Positions 1-8,343 of a stretch of 64,000 nt of DNA are shown here, piece by piece. Position numbers and translations under genes: made by a program. The notes beneath the pieces were generated by a model, which did no database searches, was not told where the DNA came from, and saw only the letters and a program-made list of their open reading frames with translations. Position 1 is the stretch's first letter. Each line of letters opens with the position of its first letter. Origin of the DNA: Chryseobacterium antibioticum (GTDB lineage Bacteria; Bacteroidota; Bacteroidia; Flavobacteriales; Weeksellaceae); the NCBI RefSeq assembly GCF_012927325.1, contig NZ_JABBGI010000005.1, forward strand, positions 1-64,000. The letters run 5' to 3'.

Positions 1-1
1 A

Positions 2-745
2 AAAGGAGATTTGATTATCTACGACAGAGGGTTTGCGTCTTTCGATTTTATGTATGAACATAAAAAAAGAGATCTAGACTTTGTCATGCGGATGCGTTTG
101 GATTTTAATCTGGTTATAAAAGATTTTATGGCAGGCGGTAAACATTCGCAAATAGTAAAAATGTATCCCGGGAAAAACACCAATTTAGCAGGAAAACCTT
201 ATGATAAAGACACATTTCTGATAGTCAGACTGCTTCGGATTGTTTTAAAGGGAGGCGAAACCGAGATTTTGGCAACATCTTTTGAGGATGAAAATCAATA
301 CAAAAATGAAATCTTTAAAGAGCTCTACTTTGAAAGATGGAAAATAGAAACATATTATGACGAGCTTAAAAACAAGCTTAAAATAGAAGAGTTTTCGGGT
401 TATTCCAATCAAAGCATACTGCAGGATTTTTATGCTGCATTGCTGGTAAGTAATATTCAAAGCCTTATTGTTGAAGAGATTAATGAAGAACTTCAGGAGA
501 AAAAAGAGAACAAAAAATATATTTATAAAGTAAACACCTCATTGTCTTATGGTTTTTTGAAAGACAGAATACTGTCTTTACTTTTTTCAAACACTAATAT
601 AAATGAGCCGATGGAAGAGTTAAAAACTCTTTTTAGAGCACATCTAATTCCTGTAAGACCTCAAAGATCAAATAAAAGAAACATAGGTAAATACAGAGCG
701 AGAGCCAAGCCCATAGTCTCTAAAAATCAAAAAGATAGCTTATGA
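2..745 (+). CDS. IS4-family transposase, C-terminal part (cut by window edge)
   Basis: The reading frame is open from the first complete codon, so the true start lies outside the window. It opens with a 'DLIIYDRGF' segment, the region around the second catalytic Asp of DDE transposases. It then carries a perfect IS4 signature, Y-2-R-3-E-6-K, in 'YFERWKIETYYDELK'. The basic C-terminus (RSNKRNIGKYRARAK) fits DNA binding. IS4-family enzymes cut and paste their own element through a DDE active site. The stop lies 23 bp before an IS200/IS605-type element, so two mobile elements abut here. No terminal inverted repeat is visible on this side. Confidence 0.85.
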   Translation, partial: KGDLIIYDRGFASFDFMYEHKKRDLDFVMRMRLDFNLVIKDFMAGGKHSQIVKMYPGKNTNLAGKPYDKDTFLIVRLLRIVLKGGETEILATSFEDENQYKNEIFKELYFERWKIETYYDELKNKLKIEEFSGYSNQSILQDFYAALLVSNIQSLIVEEINEELQEKKENKKYIYKVNTSLSYGFLKDRILSLLFSNTNINEPMEELKTLFRAHLIPVRPQRSNKRNIGKYRARAKPIVSKNQKDSL

Positions 746-768
746 AATTTTACTAACTTAATGACATT

Positions 769-1344
769 GGGGCAGAGCCCCGAAGTATTAAAAGTCAAAA
801 AGTGTAAGTTGAGCCTCATGCACTTTTTGATATTCTTTTTCTTTTCCTTGATTTTCTATATATTTTTTAATGACATCTTTGTTTCCATATTGACCTACTG
901 TGTTTGCGTAATAACCACTTGTCCAAAAATTTCCACCCCAAAGCTTAGCTTTAACTTCAGGAAAACGTTTGAAAATCTCTTTAGCTGTGATACTTTTTAC
1001 TTTCATACAAATTTCACTAATTGACAAATTTGGAACACTTTGTATCAAAAAATGAACATGGTTATCTTCATAACCAATTTCTAAAAAATGAATTTCATAG
1101 CGATGAGACAATTCAATACATATTTCTTTCAAGCCAGTTCCAACTTCTTCACTTATAACCGAATTCCTGTATTTCACAGGAAAAACAATATGGTAAAGAA
1201 GTAAGGTTTTATTATGTCTTTTCAAAATATGATCGTCCATAAATCAAAGCTACATCTTTTTATTCTTTTGAAAAACCATCCGTTTTTCAAACTTTTCCTC
1301 TTTTCACCCCGAGGCAGAGCCTCGAGGAATTCTTTAGATTAAAT
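769..1344 (-). mobile_element. IS200/IS605-type insertion sequence, copy 1 (~576 bp)
   Basis: The boundaries come from comparison with the copy at 13422-13997, which appears identical base for base, while flanks differ on both sides. Each end carries a short hairpin with an AGA loop: GGGGC-AGA-GCCCC at 769-781 and CGAGGC-AGA-GCCTCG near 1310-1325. Subterminal hairpins instead of terminal inverted repeats are the hallmark of HUH single-strand transposons. The only gene inside is tnpA; there is no tnpB. The exact cleavage tetranucleotides cannot be fixed from two copies. Confidence 0.85.
788..1240 (-). CDS. tnpA: IS200/IS605-type Y1 (HUH) transposase TnpA
   Basis: A 150-aa protein, the normal size for TnpA of IS200-type elements. 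The metal-binding HUH motif is in 'EDNHVHFLIQ' (about residues 58-67). Candidate nucleophilic tyrosines are in 'SGYYANTVGQYGNKD' and the following helix 'VIKKYIENQ', the position of the Y1 helix in the family. TnpA cuts and rejoins single-stranded DNA at the element ends through a 5'-phosphotyrosine intermediate. It is identical in protein sequence to the product at 13441-13893, which implies recent transposition and probably a live element. Confidence 0.9.
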   Translation of the reverse strand: MDDHILKRHNKTLLLYHIVFPVKYRNSVISEEVGTGLKEICIELSHRYEIHFLEIGYEDNHVHFLIQSVPNLSISEICMKVKSITAKEIFKRFPEVKAKLWGGNFWTSGYYANTVGQYGNKDVIKKYIENQGKEKEYQKVHEAQLTLFDF

Positions 1345-1482
1345 TACAATCTAGTTTGTAGTCCTGCAAAGGTTCTTATTGGTACTAATGGAAAGGTTAT
1401 GCACTCTTCTTGCGGCGGTGGCAATAATATGGTGATCGAACAGAAGCTCGACAGTATAAGGGCTATTAAATTAAATCCATAA
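1345..1482 (+). pseudogene. 3' fragment of an unidentified gene, next to the IS
   Basis: Directly after the IS right end, 45 codons are open to a TAA at 1480-1482 (ends 'VIEQKLDSIRAIKLNP'). They include a cluster 'SSCGGGNN'. There is no start codon in a sensible place, so this looks like the tail of a gene whose upstream part was lost or displaced on IS insertion. The intrinsic terminator at 1541-1567 would have served it. Family not recognised. Confidence 0.45.
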
Positions 1483-1540
1483 GACTGACTGTTTTTATGT
1501 TTTTTTAATCAACCTTTTTCAGGACGAGACAAAACAATAA

Positions 1541-1567
1541 AAAACCGAGCTTATGGCTCGGTTTTTT
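1541..1567 (+). terminator. Rho-independent terminator
   Basis: Stem CCGAGC / GCTCGG with loop TTATG, followed by TTTTTT on the plus strand. It lies downstream of the gene fragment ending at 1482. Confidence 0.8.
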
Positions 1568-1707
1568 ATGATCTTATGGTTAAGCCCAAAAACGGGAACA
1601 TATAATCACAATAAATAGCTGAAAAATAAATTTGAGATTATTCTTGTTAAGGACTATATCAAAAAAAGTATACGATGAAGGAAAGGCTCAAGGTTTGTTA
1701 ATATGGC

Positions 1708-2697
1708 TTATTTTTTAGGTTTATATTTTTTTAATTTGTCGTCAATGTAATATGCTTTTTCTGTTTCCCCTTCGCGAACCAAAAAATAAAATTTTAAATT
1801 TTTTCTATCTTCTAAATTATACCCATCACCCAAATTCTTATCTGTACTGTAGTTAATTTCATCAATTTTAAAGATTTTTTGTGGTCTGATTAACCAATTC
1901 ATTGTTAACAAATCTAATACCCCATACAATTCATTATTTGATTCGATGGAATAGCCATAATATTTCCTTTTTATAGAATGCTCTGAATCGATAAAAGCGA
2001 AATAGCCCTCTGTTTGACTTCTGCTATTGCTGATTATATCATTTATGAGTTTTTTTTCTCCATTCATATTTATGAAACCCTGTTCTCCTTCTGTAGTTTT
2101 GTACTTAAACCAAATGTTATCATTTCCTACATAGACAAGGTCTAAATGTGAATAATCAAAATCTAGATTTTTTACAGTTTCACCACTTGATTTTATAACT
2201 GCATATTTATTTTCTTTAATAGCAATAGCGAAATCCTCATTCTTATATTTGAATAATTGCGGACAGTAAGTATAAGTATCTGAAAAAGAAAAAATTGAAT
2301 TATTGACAACATAAAATCCTTTTGAATATCCTTTTTTTATAGGACCTTCTGCTGGAGAAACGTCAAAAATTTGCCAGTTTTGCAAAGATACTTCCATTTC
2401 TTTTGTGGTATTGCTTATTTCAAAATAGGCAATATTATTATAATTCCCTCTTAAATTTGGTTGGGCAAAATCTAATTGGTAATAGTTAGGTAAAACAACT
2501 ATTTTATTGTTTTTTGCGTTTAAATAACCCATCCCTTTTTCAGTTTCATAAGGAACTAAATTTTTAAAGTCTGTTGCCTTAATGTTTACAAAGTCCTTTT
2601 TAATGATGTTTTTAATACTGTCTTCATATTTTTCCTGTGAAAAAGCAGAGCTACAAATAAAAATAAAAAGTGGTAATAAGGATAATTTTCTGGTCAT
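1708..2697 (-). CDS. Secreted hypothetical protein, WG-repeat-like
   Basis: 329 aa with an N-terminal signal peptide (about residues 1-20, 'LLPLFIFICSSAFSQ'), so exported to periplasm or surface. Several segments of the form 'GYLN..NNKIVVLPNY', 'FINMNGEKKLIN' and 'YGVLDLLTMNWLI' recall degenerate WG beta-propeller repeats, in which a Gly-aromatic step is followed by a short strand naming a value. That assignment is tentative. It is transcribed alone; the neighbours are gene fragments. No catalytic motif is visible, and function is unknown. Confidence 0.7.
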   Translation of the reverse strand: MTRKLSLLPLFIFICSSAFSQEKYEDSIKNIIKKDFVNIKATDFKNLVPYETEKGMGYLNAKNNKIVVLPNYYQLDFAQPNLRGNYNNIAYFEISNTTKEMEVSLQNWQIFDVSPAEGPIKKGYSKGFYVVNNSIFSFSDTYTYCPQLFKYKNEDFAIAIKENKYAVIKSSGETVKNLDFDYSHLDLVYVGNDNIWFKYKTTEGEQGFINMNGEKKLINDIISNSRSQTEGYFAFIDSEHSIKRKYYGYSIESNNELYGVLDLLTMNWLIRPQKIFKIDEINYSTDKNLGDGYNLEDRKNLKFYFLVREGETEKAYYIDDKLKKYKPKK

Positions 2698-2750
2698 AAT
2701 TTTTTTTGATTGATTTAAAAAAATAGGATATTAAGTTCTCTTGCTTATAA

Positions 2751-3047
2751 ACGTTTGCTAGTAATGAAAACGAGTATTTTCGGCGAACAAAAATACAATT
2801 AAAAAACTACTCTATCGAACCACAAAAGGAATCTATAGACGCAGCGCTTAAGATTTTTGCTTTAAATGTCTATGAATTTCCAAAATCAGGAAATGTCTAT
2901 GACAGTCGGGGCGAAGCTTATTTTAATAAAAAAGAATATGCATTATCAAAAAGCGATTATCAGAAATCATTAGAATTAGACCCAACCAATAATAATGCGA
3001 AGGAAATGATTTTGAAAATCAATCAAATTTTTTCCGCCAAAAATTAA
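2751..3047 (+). pseudogene. C-terminal TPR fragment, probably of a serine hydrolase
   Basis: The open frame (useful part from about 2796) has no start codon and ends at TAA 3045-3047. It reads 'FPKSGNVYDSRGEAYFNKK' and then 'SDYQKSLELDPTNNNAKEM'. This is the TPR tail commonly found after beta-lactamase-like or alpha/beta hydrolase domains in flavobacterial secreted serine hydrolases. The catalytic domain is absent, so this is a decayed remnant. The hairpin at 3130-3165 lies just behind it. Confidence 0.6.
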
Positions 3048-3129
3048 ATTAAATTTTTAATATTACTTAATAATAGTGTTTTTTGACAAAACACATTTAC
3101 TCTTTATATTTCCTTTTTGATACACAGCT

Positions 3130-3165
3130 AAACGGCGCCGCTTTAAGATAAGCGGCGCCGTTTTT
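3130..3165. terminator. Strong, probably bidirectional terminator hairpin
   Basis: Near-perfect stem AAACGGCGCCGCTT / AAGCGGCGCCGTTT around a short loop, with T5 on the plus side and TTTAG on the minus side. It sits between the plus-strand TPR fragment and the 3' end of the minus-strand fructokinase gene. The stem sequence resembles the hairpin at 33145-33182. Confidence 0.75.
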
Positions 3166-3203
3166 ATTCTTTTTGATCCCAGACTCAATCAGATTAATAC
3201 TTT

Positions 3204-4124
3204 TTAAATGTTCAAATAAGCATTCTGCTTAAGAAATATCTCTATTTCAGAATTTTCTATCCTAGGATTTGCACCGGAGTAACTCGCTACCAAAGCACCG
3301 ACAGCGCTTGCAAAATTTAGGGCATCAACAGGATTTTGATCTGACAGCAATTTCGCAATCAGGCTTGCCAAAAAAGAATCTCCTGCCCCTACCGTATCTG
3401 CCACTTTCACAGGATAACCTTCGTGTCTATACAATTGATTATTCCATAACAGGATAGATCCGTATTTTCCTAAAGTTACACATATTACCCTAGTATTTGT
3501 TTTTTCTGATACGAACTTTATATTTGACTCAAGATCATCAGATTCAAATCCCATTCCGGCAGCAATTTCCAGTATTTCCTCATCATTAAATTTGATAAAA
3601 TCTGCACTATTCATAAGCTTTTCCAGAAGCTGAATATTGTAAAATGGCTTTCTTAAATTCACATCAAAAACTTTAAACATTGTATCGTTGGAATCTAATA
3701 GGGAGAAAAGCGTCTTTTGAGAAACATCATTTCTGCAGGCAAGGCTTCCATAGAAAAAAACATCAGCTTCTTTTACGGTATCTATTATTTTTTCATCAAC
3801 ACTGATAAAATCCCACGCAGAAGGAAACTTGATTTCGTACGTTGCGGAGCCCCGCTCATTTAAAGAAACCTGAACAATTCCTGTGTCATATTCCGGAGAA
3901 ACAATGATTCCGGCAGTTTCAAGAGTATTTTCTTTGGTGTAATCCAGGATTACCTTTCCGTCTTCATCATTGCCTACGGCACTGATCATTGTAACGGGAA
4001 AGCCATACGAAGCCGTTCTGAGAGCCAGATTGAGAGGCGCTCCGCCAATTTTCTTCTCTTCTCCAAAAACATCGAAAAGTACTTCTCCAAAACTTATTAC
4101 ATTAATTTTCTTATTGATAAACAT
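3204..4124 (-). CDS. PfkB-family carbohydrate kinase (probable fructokinase)
   Basis: 306 aa, a full-length ribokinase/PfkB kinase. Near the N-terminus 'GGAPLNLALR' is the substrate-binding glycine signature. Near the C-terminus 'DTVGAGDSFLASL' is the second PfkB signature, with the anion hole GAGD and the catalytic Asp. The expected reaction is ATP-dependent phosphorylation of a sugar in the cytoplasm. Fructose is inferred from the neighbour: 24 bp upstream on the same strand are the last codons of a likely GH32 fructan/sucrose hydrolase. That remnant suggests the kinase is the survivor of a fructose-use operon. Confidence 0.85.
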   Translation of the reverse strand: MFINKKINVISFGEVLFDVFGEEKKIGGAPLNLALRTASYGFPVTMISAVGNDEDGKVILDYTKENTLETAGIIVSPEYDTGIVQVSLNERGSATYEIKFPSAWDFISVDEKIIDTVKEADVFFYGSLACRNDVSQKTLFSLLDSNDTMFKVFDVNLRKPFYNIQLLEKLMNSADFIKFNDEEILEIAAGMGFESDDLESNIKFVSEKTNTRVICVTLGKYGSILLWNNQLYRHEGYPVKVADTVGAGDSFLASLIAKLLSDQNPVDALNFASAVGALVASYSGANPRIENSEIEIFLKQNAYLNI

Positions 4125-4148
4125 TAATTGGGATTTTTGATATTGATA

Positions 4149-4322
4149 TTATGAATTCTCTGAAGAACTAAAAATACTCCATTTTTTATTAACAATATTA
4201 TAAATTCTATTGGTGAAAGCTATTTTATCATTGATATAGATCACACAAACGTCGTTGCTTATGGAAGCCATTATAGTATATGATGTCCCTGAAACCGAAC
4301 TTAACGAATAAGATAAGACCAA
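4149..4322 (-). pseudogene. 3' remnant of a GH32-like glycoside hydrolase
   Basis: On the minus strand about 55 codons remain open to TAA at 4149-4151. They include 'VCVIYINDKIAFTNRIYN' followed by 'KKWSIFSS'. This resembles the C-terminal beta-sandwich of GH32 enzymes (levanase, fructanase, sucrose hydrolase), where an 'aYINgevAltnRiY' strand precedes a 'W.iF' end. The frame breaks upstream at about 4325. The short 24-bp gap to the fructokinase start supports a former operon. Identification is from memory of the family, without alignment. Confidence 0.5.
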
Positions 4323-4437
4323 TCAAGCCATTAATGATGAAAAATGACAATTTCATAGTTGAAAATTCCCATAAAAAGAGAAAATGTTGCAGAAATAGTA
4401 AAAAATATTACCTTTGGACAGGAAGCAGATTAAAATG

Positions 4438-4515
4438 AACAATGGTCATGAATTTATCAGTAAATAACTTGAAAGGTTGGTTCTGGAAATAAACTGGAGT
4501 TTAATTTTTTAAGGC
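4438..4515 (+). pseudogene. Relic of an IS3-type transposase (integrase core)
   Basis: Translation in one frame gives 'NNGHEFISK', an internal stop, then 'LERLVLEINWSLIF'. This resembles the 'DNGpEFisk.L..W...n.i...fi' block around the second catalytic Asp of IS3-family OrfB integrase cores. It is short and interrupted, hence a relic. Surrounding bases up to 4713 show no other coding signal. Confidence 0.35.
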
Positions 4516-4713
4516 TAGCATTAGCTGTAGGCCCTCTTTTTTTGAAAATAGCCAAAAATGCAAATTATTCTACTTCAAATTGTTATATATTATCATAAGA
4601 GGCTTATTTATAAAAAATTTTACTTTAGCTGTTGCCGACAATCGAAAGATTATAATGTCTGTCTGTACATCTCATGTTAGAATTAATTCAAATGACGTCC
4701 TAAATAAACGGGA

Positions 4714-6291
4714 ATGATAAAAAAATGTTTTTTATTTTTAACAAACTATATGAAGATACTGAAAACAACTTTAACTCCCCAGTATAAGTTGCCTGCAGCT
4801 TTATTTATTGTATTGTATTTTATTTCAACAGGAACTTTATTTTCTCAGCAAAAAAAAGAAATGCAAGTTCTATTATATAATGCGCAACAAGTCTTGTATT
4901 CTAATCCTGAACAATCCTTAAAGTTTGCTCAACATATTGCAAAAAATTCTAAATCGTCAAAGGAAATTATACAAAGCTATTTGCTTATCTCAAAGAGCTA
5001 TCTTATTGAGGGTAAATATGATCAAGCAATAGAAGCATCTGAAAATGCAAAACGTATGGCAGCAGAATCAAATGACGATAGCTTACATGTAAGTTCATTA
5101 TCGTTGCTGTCAGAAATTATGAATTTTTTAAACTTAACTGAACTTTCTACAAAATATAACGATGAGGCTAAGCAAATAATAAAACGGAATTCTAAACTTC
5201 ACAAAGAATTTAAAGAAATAGAGATTTCTGAGATCATAAAAAAAGACGCAAAGCTTTCTCCTGAAATGGATTTGACATATGCAAAAATCACCAAGGGAAC
5301 ATTATTTACACAAATAGCAAAAAGGTATTTAGAAAGATCCGATTATGATATGGCTTTTTTATATTTCTCCAAAAGTATGGAAAATCTTGAAAAAAAGAGT
5401 AATATGGATTACTGGGAAATGCTAAATTTCATTAATTATAGCGATTACTTCTTCAATAATAAACAATATGAAACGGCAGTTGAGGTCCTGTATAGAGCCG
5501 CTGAAAAGCAAAAAAAAATTAGTAATCCCTTTTACGAAAAAGAGATTAATGAAAAATTAATGAAAAGCTTTATCGCTCTAAAAGACAGTGAAAAATCTCA
5601 GGAATATTATCAAAAACTGAATATTGCAGAAGTAAATACTGAATCCCAACTTAGTTTAGCCAATGAATGGGTTGTGACTCATTATGAAAACAAAAAAAAT
5701 AACATTGTCCATCTTAAAGAAAGAAAACAAAAAAATATTATATATATATCACTTACTTTTTTATTGATCATAGTGGTGGTAGTGGTGGTATTTCAAAGGA
5801 GCTATAATTTAAAAATAAAGAATAAAAAAGACTTCATTCATTTTTTTGAAATAATGGATCAGTCTAATCATCAGGAACAAAAAAACAAATCCTTAAAGCC
5901 TATCTCAGTTTCTTTGGAAACCGAAAAAAACATACTTACCGGATTAGACAAATTTGAAAAAAGCAATAAATTTCTGAATGACAATATGTCTCTTCCACTT
6001 TTGGCATCCCAACTAAACACCAATACAAAGTACCTCTCGAAAATATTAAGTGATCATAAGCAGAAAAATTTTAATTTCTACGTCAACGAATTAAGAATCA
6101 ACTATATTATTAATAAATTGAAAACAGATCCTCAATATCTTAATTTTAAGGTAAGCTATTTAGCTGAAGAATGCGGATTTGCTTCACATAACAGTTTTAC
6201 TTTTGCTTTTAAAAAACATATTGGGATGTCCCCGATATCTTTTATAGATTTTATTAAAGAAGATAAAAAGAATAATGCTCACAGACTATAG
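4714..6291 (+). CDS. TPR - transmembrane - AraC-type transcription regulator
   Basis: 525 aa. A signal-like or membrane N-terminus (to about residue 45, '..STGTLFSQ') is followed by helical TPR repeats ('LLYNAQQVLYSNPEQSLKF', 'GKYDQAIEASENAKRMA'). One clear membrane span lies near residues 345-365 ('ISLTFLLIIVVVVVVF'). The last ~100 residues are an AraC/HTH_18 DNA-binding domain ('LASQLNTNTKYLSKIL' and 'YLAEECGFASHNSFTFAFKK'). The layout places TPRs outside and the HTH in the cytoplasm, so signal sensing is direct. GGGA lies just before the ATG; a second ATG is at 4750. The stop overlaps the next gene by 17 bp, so both are probably one operon. Confidence 0.85.
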   Translation: MIKKCFLFLTNYMKILKTTLTPQYKLPAALFIVLYFISTGTLFSQQKKEMQVLLYNAQQVLYSNPEQSLKFAQHIAKNSKSSKEIIQSYLLISKSYLIEGKYDQAIEASENAKRMAAESNDDSLHVSSLSLLSEIMNFLNLTELSTKYNDEAKQIIKRNSKLHKEFKEIEISEIIKKDAKLSPEMDLTYAKITKGTLFTQIAKRYLERSDYDMAFLYFSKSMENLEKKSNMDYWEMLNFINYSDYFFNNKQYETAVEVLYRAAEKQKKISNPFYEKEINEKLMKSFIALKDSEKSQEYYQKLNIAEVNTESQLSLANEWVVTHYENKKNNIVHLKERKQKNIIYISLTFLLIIVVVVVVFQRSYNLKIKNKKDFIHFFEIMDQSNHQEQKNKSLKPISVSLETEKNILTGLDKFEKSNKFLNDNMSLPLLASQLNTNTKYLSKILSDHKQKNFNFYVNELRINYIINKLKTDPQYLNFKVSYLAEECGFASHNSFTFAFKKHIGMSPISFIDFIKEDKKNNAHRL

Positions 6292-7153
6292 AAAATATTA
6301 CGTATTGCTATGTATTCTCAGTATTAATTTATTTGGACAGGAAAATCCAGATAGTCTTTTGAGTGCAGTTCGATTAAAGCTTTCAAATAATCCGGATAAG
6401 GTGATTGAAGTGGCAGAAAAAGTTCTGGATTTAGATAATATAAATAATAAAACTAAAATTGATGCTCTTTTTTCCCTGGCCAATGCATATACCGCGAAAA
6501 GAAATTTTAAAAAAGCGTTGCAGTATGGTTTGCAGAGCAAAAAAATTGCAGAAGAAAATCATTATATAAATCATCAGATAGGAGCTCTAAACGTTATTCT
6601 TCTTCAATATTATCAGTTAAAAATGTACGATAAGGCTCTTTCATATTTAGATATAGCTGATGGTTTGGTACGATCCTACCCGCATAAGGATTCCATAAGA
6701 GGATTAATAGGAAACAATTATGCTTTACGAGGGATGATTTATAATTATCAATTTAATAATGAACTGGCCATAAAATTTCTTAAAAAATCAGTAGCTGAAT
6801 ATCAAACTGACCCCAACAACCCATATATGATTGCAAATCAATGTATTGCAATACAAAATATTGGATCTTGTTATTTAAATCAAAATAAAATAGACTCTGC
6901 ACAGATCATATTTTCTGAAGCAATAACATTAGGAAAAAAAATAAGCAATAATAACGCATTAGGATATGCATATTTGGGATTAGCACAAGCAAATATTCTT
7001 GTAGCCAAAACTACAGAAGCTGAATACAATCTTAACAGTGCTCTATTACTTTCAAAAGAATTACGTGATCCCTTTTTAGAAAGAGATTTATACAAGTGGG
7101 TATCCTTAACAGCATTGCTAAAAATGATTGGGCCAGATACTATGAATATTTAA
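6275..7153 (+). CDS. TPR protein, N-terminal part of a frameshifted gene
   Basis: 292 aa with a signal peptide ('YVLLCILSINLFGQ') and several TPR-like helix pairs ('FSLANAYTAKRNFKKALQY', 'YDKALSYLDIADGLV', 'NIGSCYLNQNKIDSAQIIF'). It is a paralogue in architecture of the gene just upstream. The frame ends shortly after 'RDLYKW', whereas frame -1 continues from about 7096 with a membrane span, exactly the order found in the upstream gene. This reading frame is therefore probably the front of a gene broken by a one-base deletion near 7095-7112. No DNA-binding domain follows. Confidence 0.7.
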   Translation: MLTDYRKYYVLLCILSINLFGQENPDSLLSAVRLKLSNNPDKVIEVAEKVLDLDNINNKTKIDALFSLANAYTAKRNFKKALQYGLQSKKIAEENHYINHQIGALNVILLQYYQLKMYDKALSYLDIADGLVRSYPHKDSIRGLIGNNYALRGMIYNYQFNNELAIKFLKKSVAEYQTDPNNPYMIANQCIAIQNIGSCYLNQNKIDSAQIIFSEAITLGKKISNNNALGYAYLGLAQANILVAKTTEAEYNLNSALLLSKELRDPFLERDLYKWVSLTALLKMIGPDTMNI

Positions 7154-7419
7154 AAATGGGCAGGGTTACCAATAATAAAATACTGAAATTTGAAAAAGAT
7201 TTCATGAATGATATAATCCGTGTATCCGATAAAAGATACACAGAGAAAATAGAGACCAGCTCACAAAGCTTTTTTTATACAATTTCCATCATATTTATCT
7301 TACATATTCTTGCTATCTATTATCTTATTTTTATGATAAAAAAGAAAAAAAACATCATAAAATCACATCAGTCGGTAATAGATAATCATTTGAAAAAAAA
7401 CACCAATAAAAGCGATTAA
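7096..7419 (+). CDS. C-terminal membrane part of the frameshifted TPR protein
   Basis: 107 aa in the -1 frame relative to the preceding gene and overlapping its end. It reads 'NSIAKNDWARYYEYLKMG', then a membrane helix 'FFYTISIIFILHILAIYYLIF', then a basic tail (KKKKNII). Compared with the AraC paralogue upstream it stops where the HTH would begin. The GTG at 7096 is unlikely to be a genuine start; the sequence makes sense only as the continuation of 6275-7153. Confidence 0.6.
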   Translation: MGILNSIAKNDWARYYEYLKMGRVTNNKILKFEKDFMNDIIRVSDKRYTEKIETSSQSFFYTISIIFILHILAIYYLIFMIKKKKNIIKSHQSVIDNHLKKNTNKSD

Positions 7420-7687
7420 AATACTGTATATCAAATGTTTAAACATTATCGTTTTTCCTGAATTTCCATATCTATTCACTTTCATTTACCCTTAATATCC
7501 CTTTACATTTGTCCATAATTTAATTGAAGGACAGTGTTTAGGGATATTTCAATTTTGTTCCAAATTTTCAAAATTTTGATAGTTCTCTACCTGTAATAAT
7601 TTAATTATTTCAAGCAAGATGTTATGTTCCCATGACTATTCTTAAGATTAAAAAACTATTAAATATAATTATTAAGAAACTACACAA

Positions 7688-8227
7688 ATGAAGAAAAACA
7701 AAAACAAGGCAATTGCTTTTTTTGCTTGTTTGTATATTTTTCTATGTCCCTTTCATCTGATTTTTGCACAGATTACCATAGTGGGAAATGCAAAAATGTT
7801 TATAGGTGCTCGGACGTCTGTATATATTAACGAAGACCATTCTTCGGATGTTATCGTATACAATCCCTCTGAAAATTTTATTCTAAAAGAAAAAAATAAG
7901 AGCTCAAAGTTTAAAAAGAAAACAAATAGAAAGAACAGTAAAATTAAGACGGCTAATACGTATAAGACCGTTCCGGTAAAATATAAAATTCAAACCTGTC
8001 CGGCCAAGTCTGCGTATTTTTTTAATAATAATCCTGATTGTACTGTGGCTGTGGCACAATCAAATTTTCATTCAAAAGTATTAGGGAAATATTTAAATGT
8101 AGATTACTTCTTTTATTTTAATGTTTCCCTCAGATCAGTGATAGAAATAGGTGATGTAAGCTACACTAACAAAACTTTAAAGTTCACTTATTTTATTCGC
8201 CCCCCCCCCCCGGACAATAAAAACTAA
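7688..8227 (+). CDS. Small secreted protein with polyproline C-terminus (IRPPPP)
   Basis: 179 aa with a long signal peptide ending near 'LIFAQ'. A lysine-rich middle (about residues 65-85) and the sequence 'FTYFIRPPPPDNKN' at the very end. Its distant partner at 23217-23816 has the same plan: signal peptide, opening 'xxIG..', basic middle, 'IKIRPPPSFKYTI' end. Both lie directly upstream of genes for large secreted surface proteins. The four prolines are encoded by a run of 12 C. The family is not known to me. Export, a surface role, or translational stalling at the PPPP motif are all possible. Confidence 0.7.
   Translation: MKKNKNKAIAFFACLYIFLCPFHLIFAQITIVGNAKMFIGARTSVYINEDHSSDVIVYNPSENFILKEKNKSSKFKKKTNRKNSKIKTANTYKTVPVKYKIQTCPAKSAYFFNNNPDCTVAVAQSNFHSKVLGKYLNVDYFFYFNVSLRSVIEIGDVSYTNKTLKFTYFIRPPPPDNKN
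8200..8211 (+). repeat. C12 homopolymer tract inside a coding region
   Basis: Twelve consecutive C residues encode the PPPP near the end of the 7688-8227 protein. In the other two frames translation would end as 'RPPPPGQ' or extend to an unrelated tail of about a dozen residues. The paralogue encodes the same motif with mixed codons, so the homopolymer is not required by the protein. Confidence 0.9.
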
Positions 8228-8343
8228 AACTACACAGTATTTTATTTAATAATGCTGTCAATAAGTATTCTATGATTTTCATTTAGAATATGTCAATTTA
8301 TAACACAACAAAATCTATGGTATTTAAAATATACTGATTTTAT

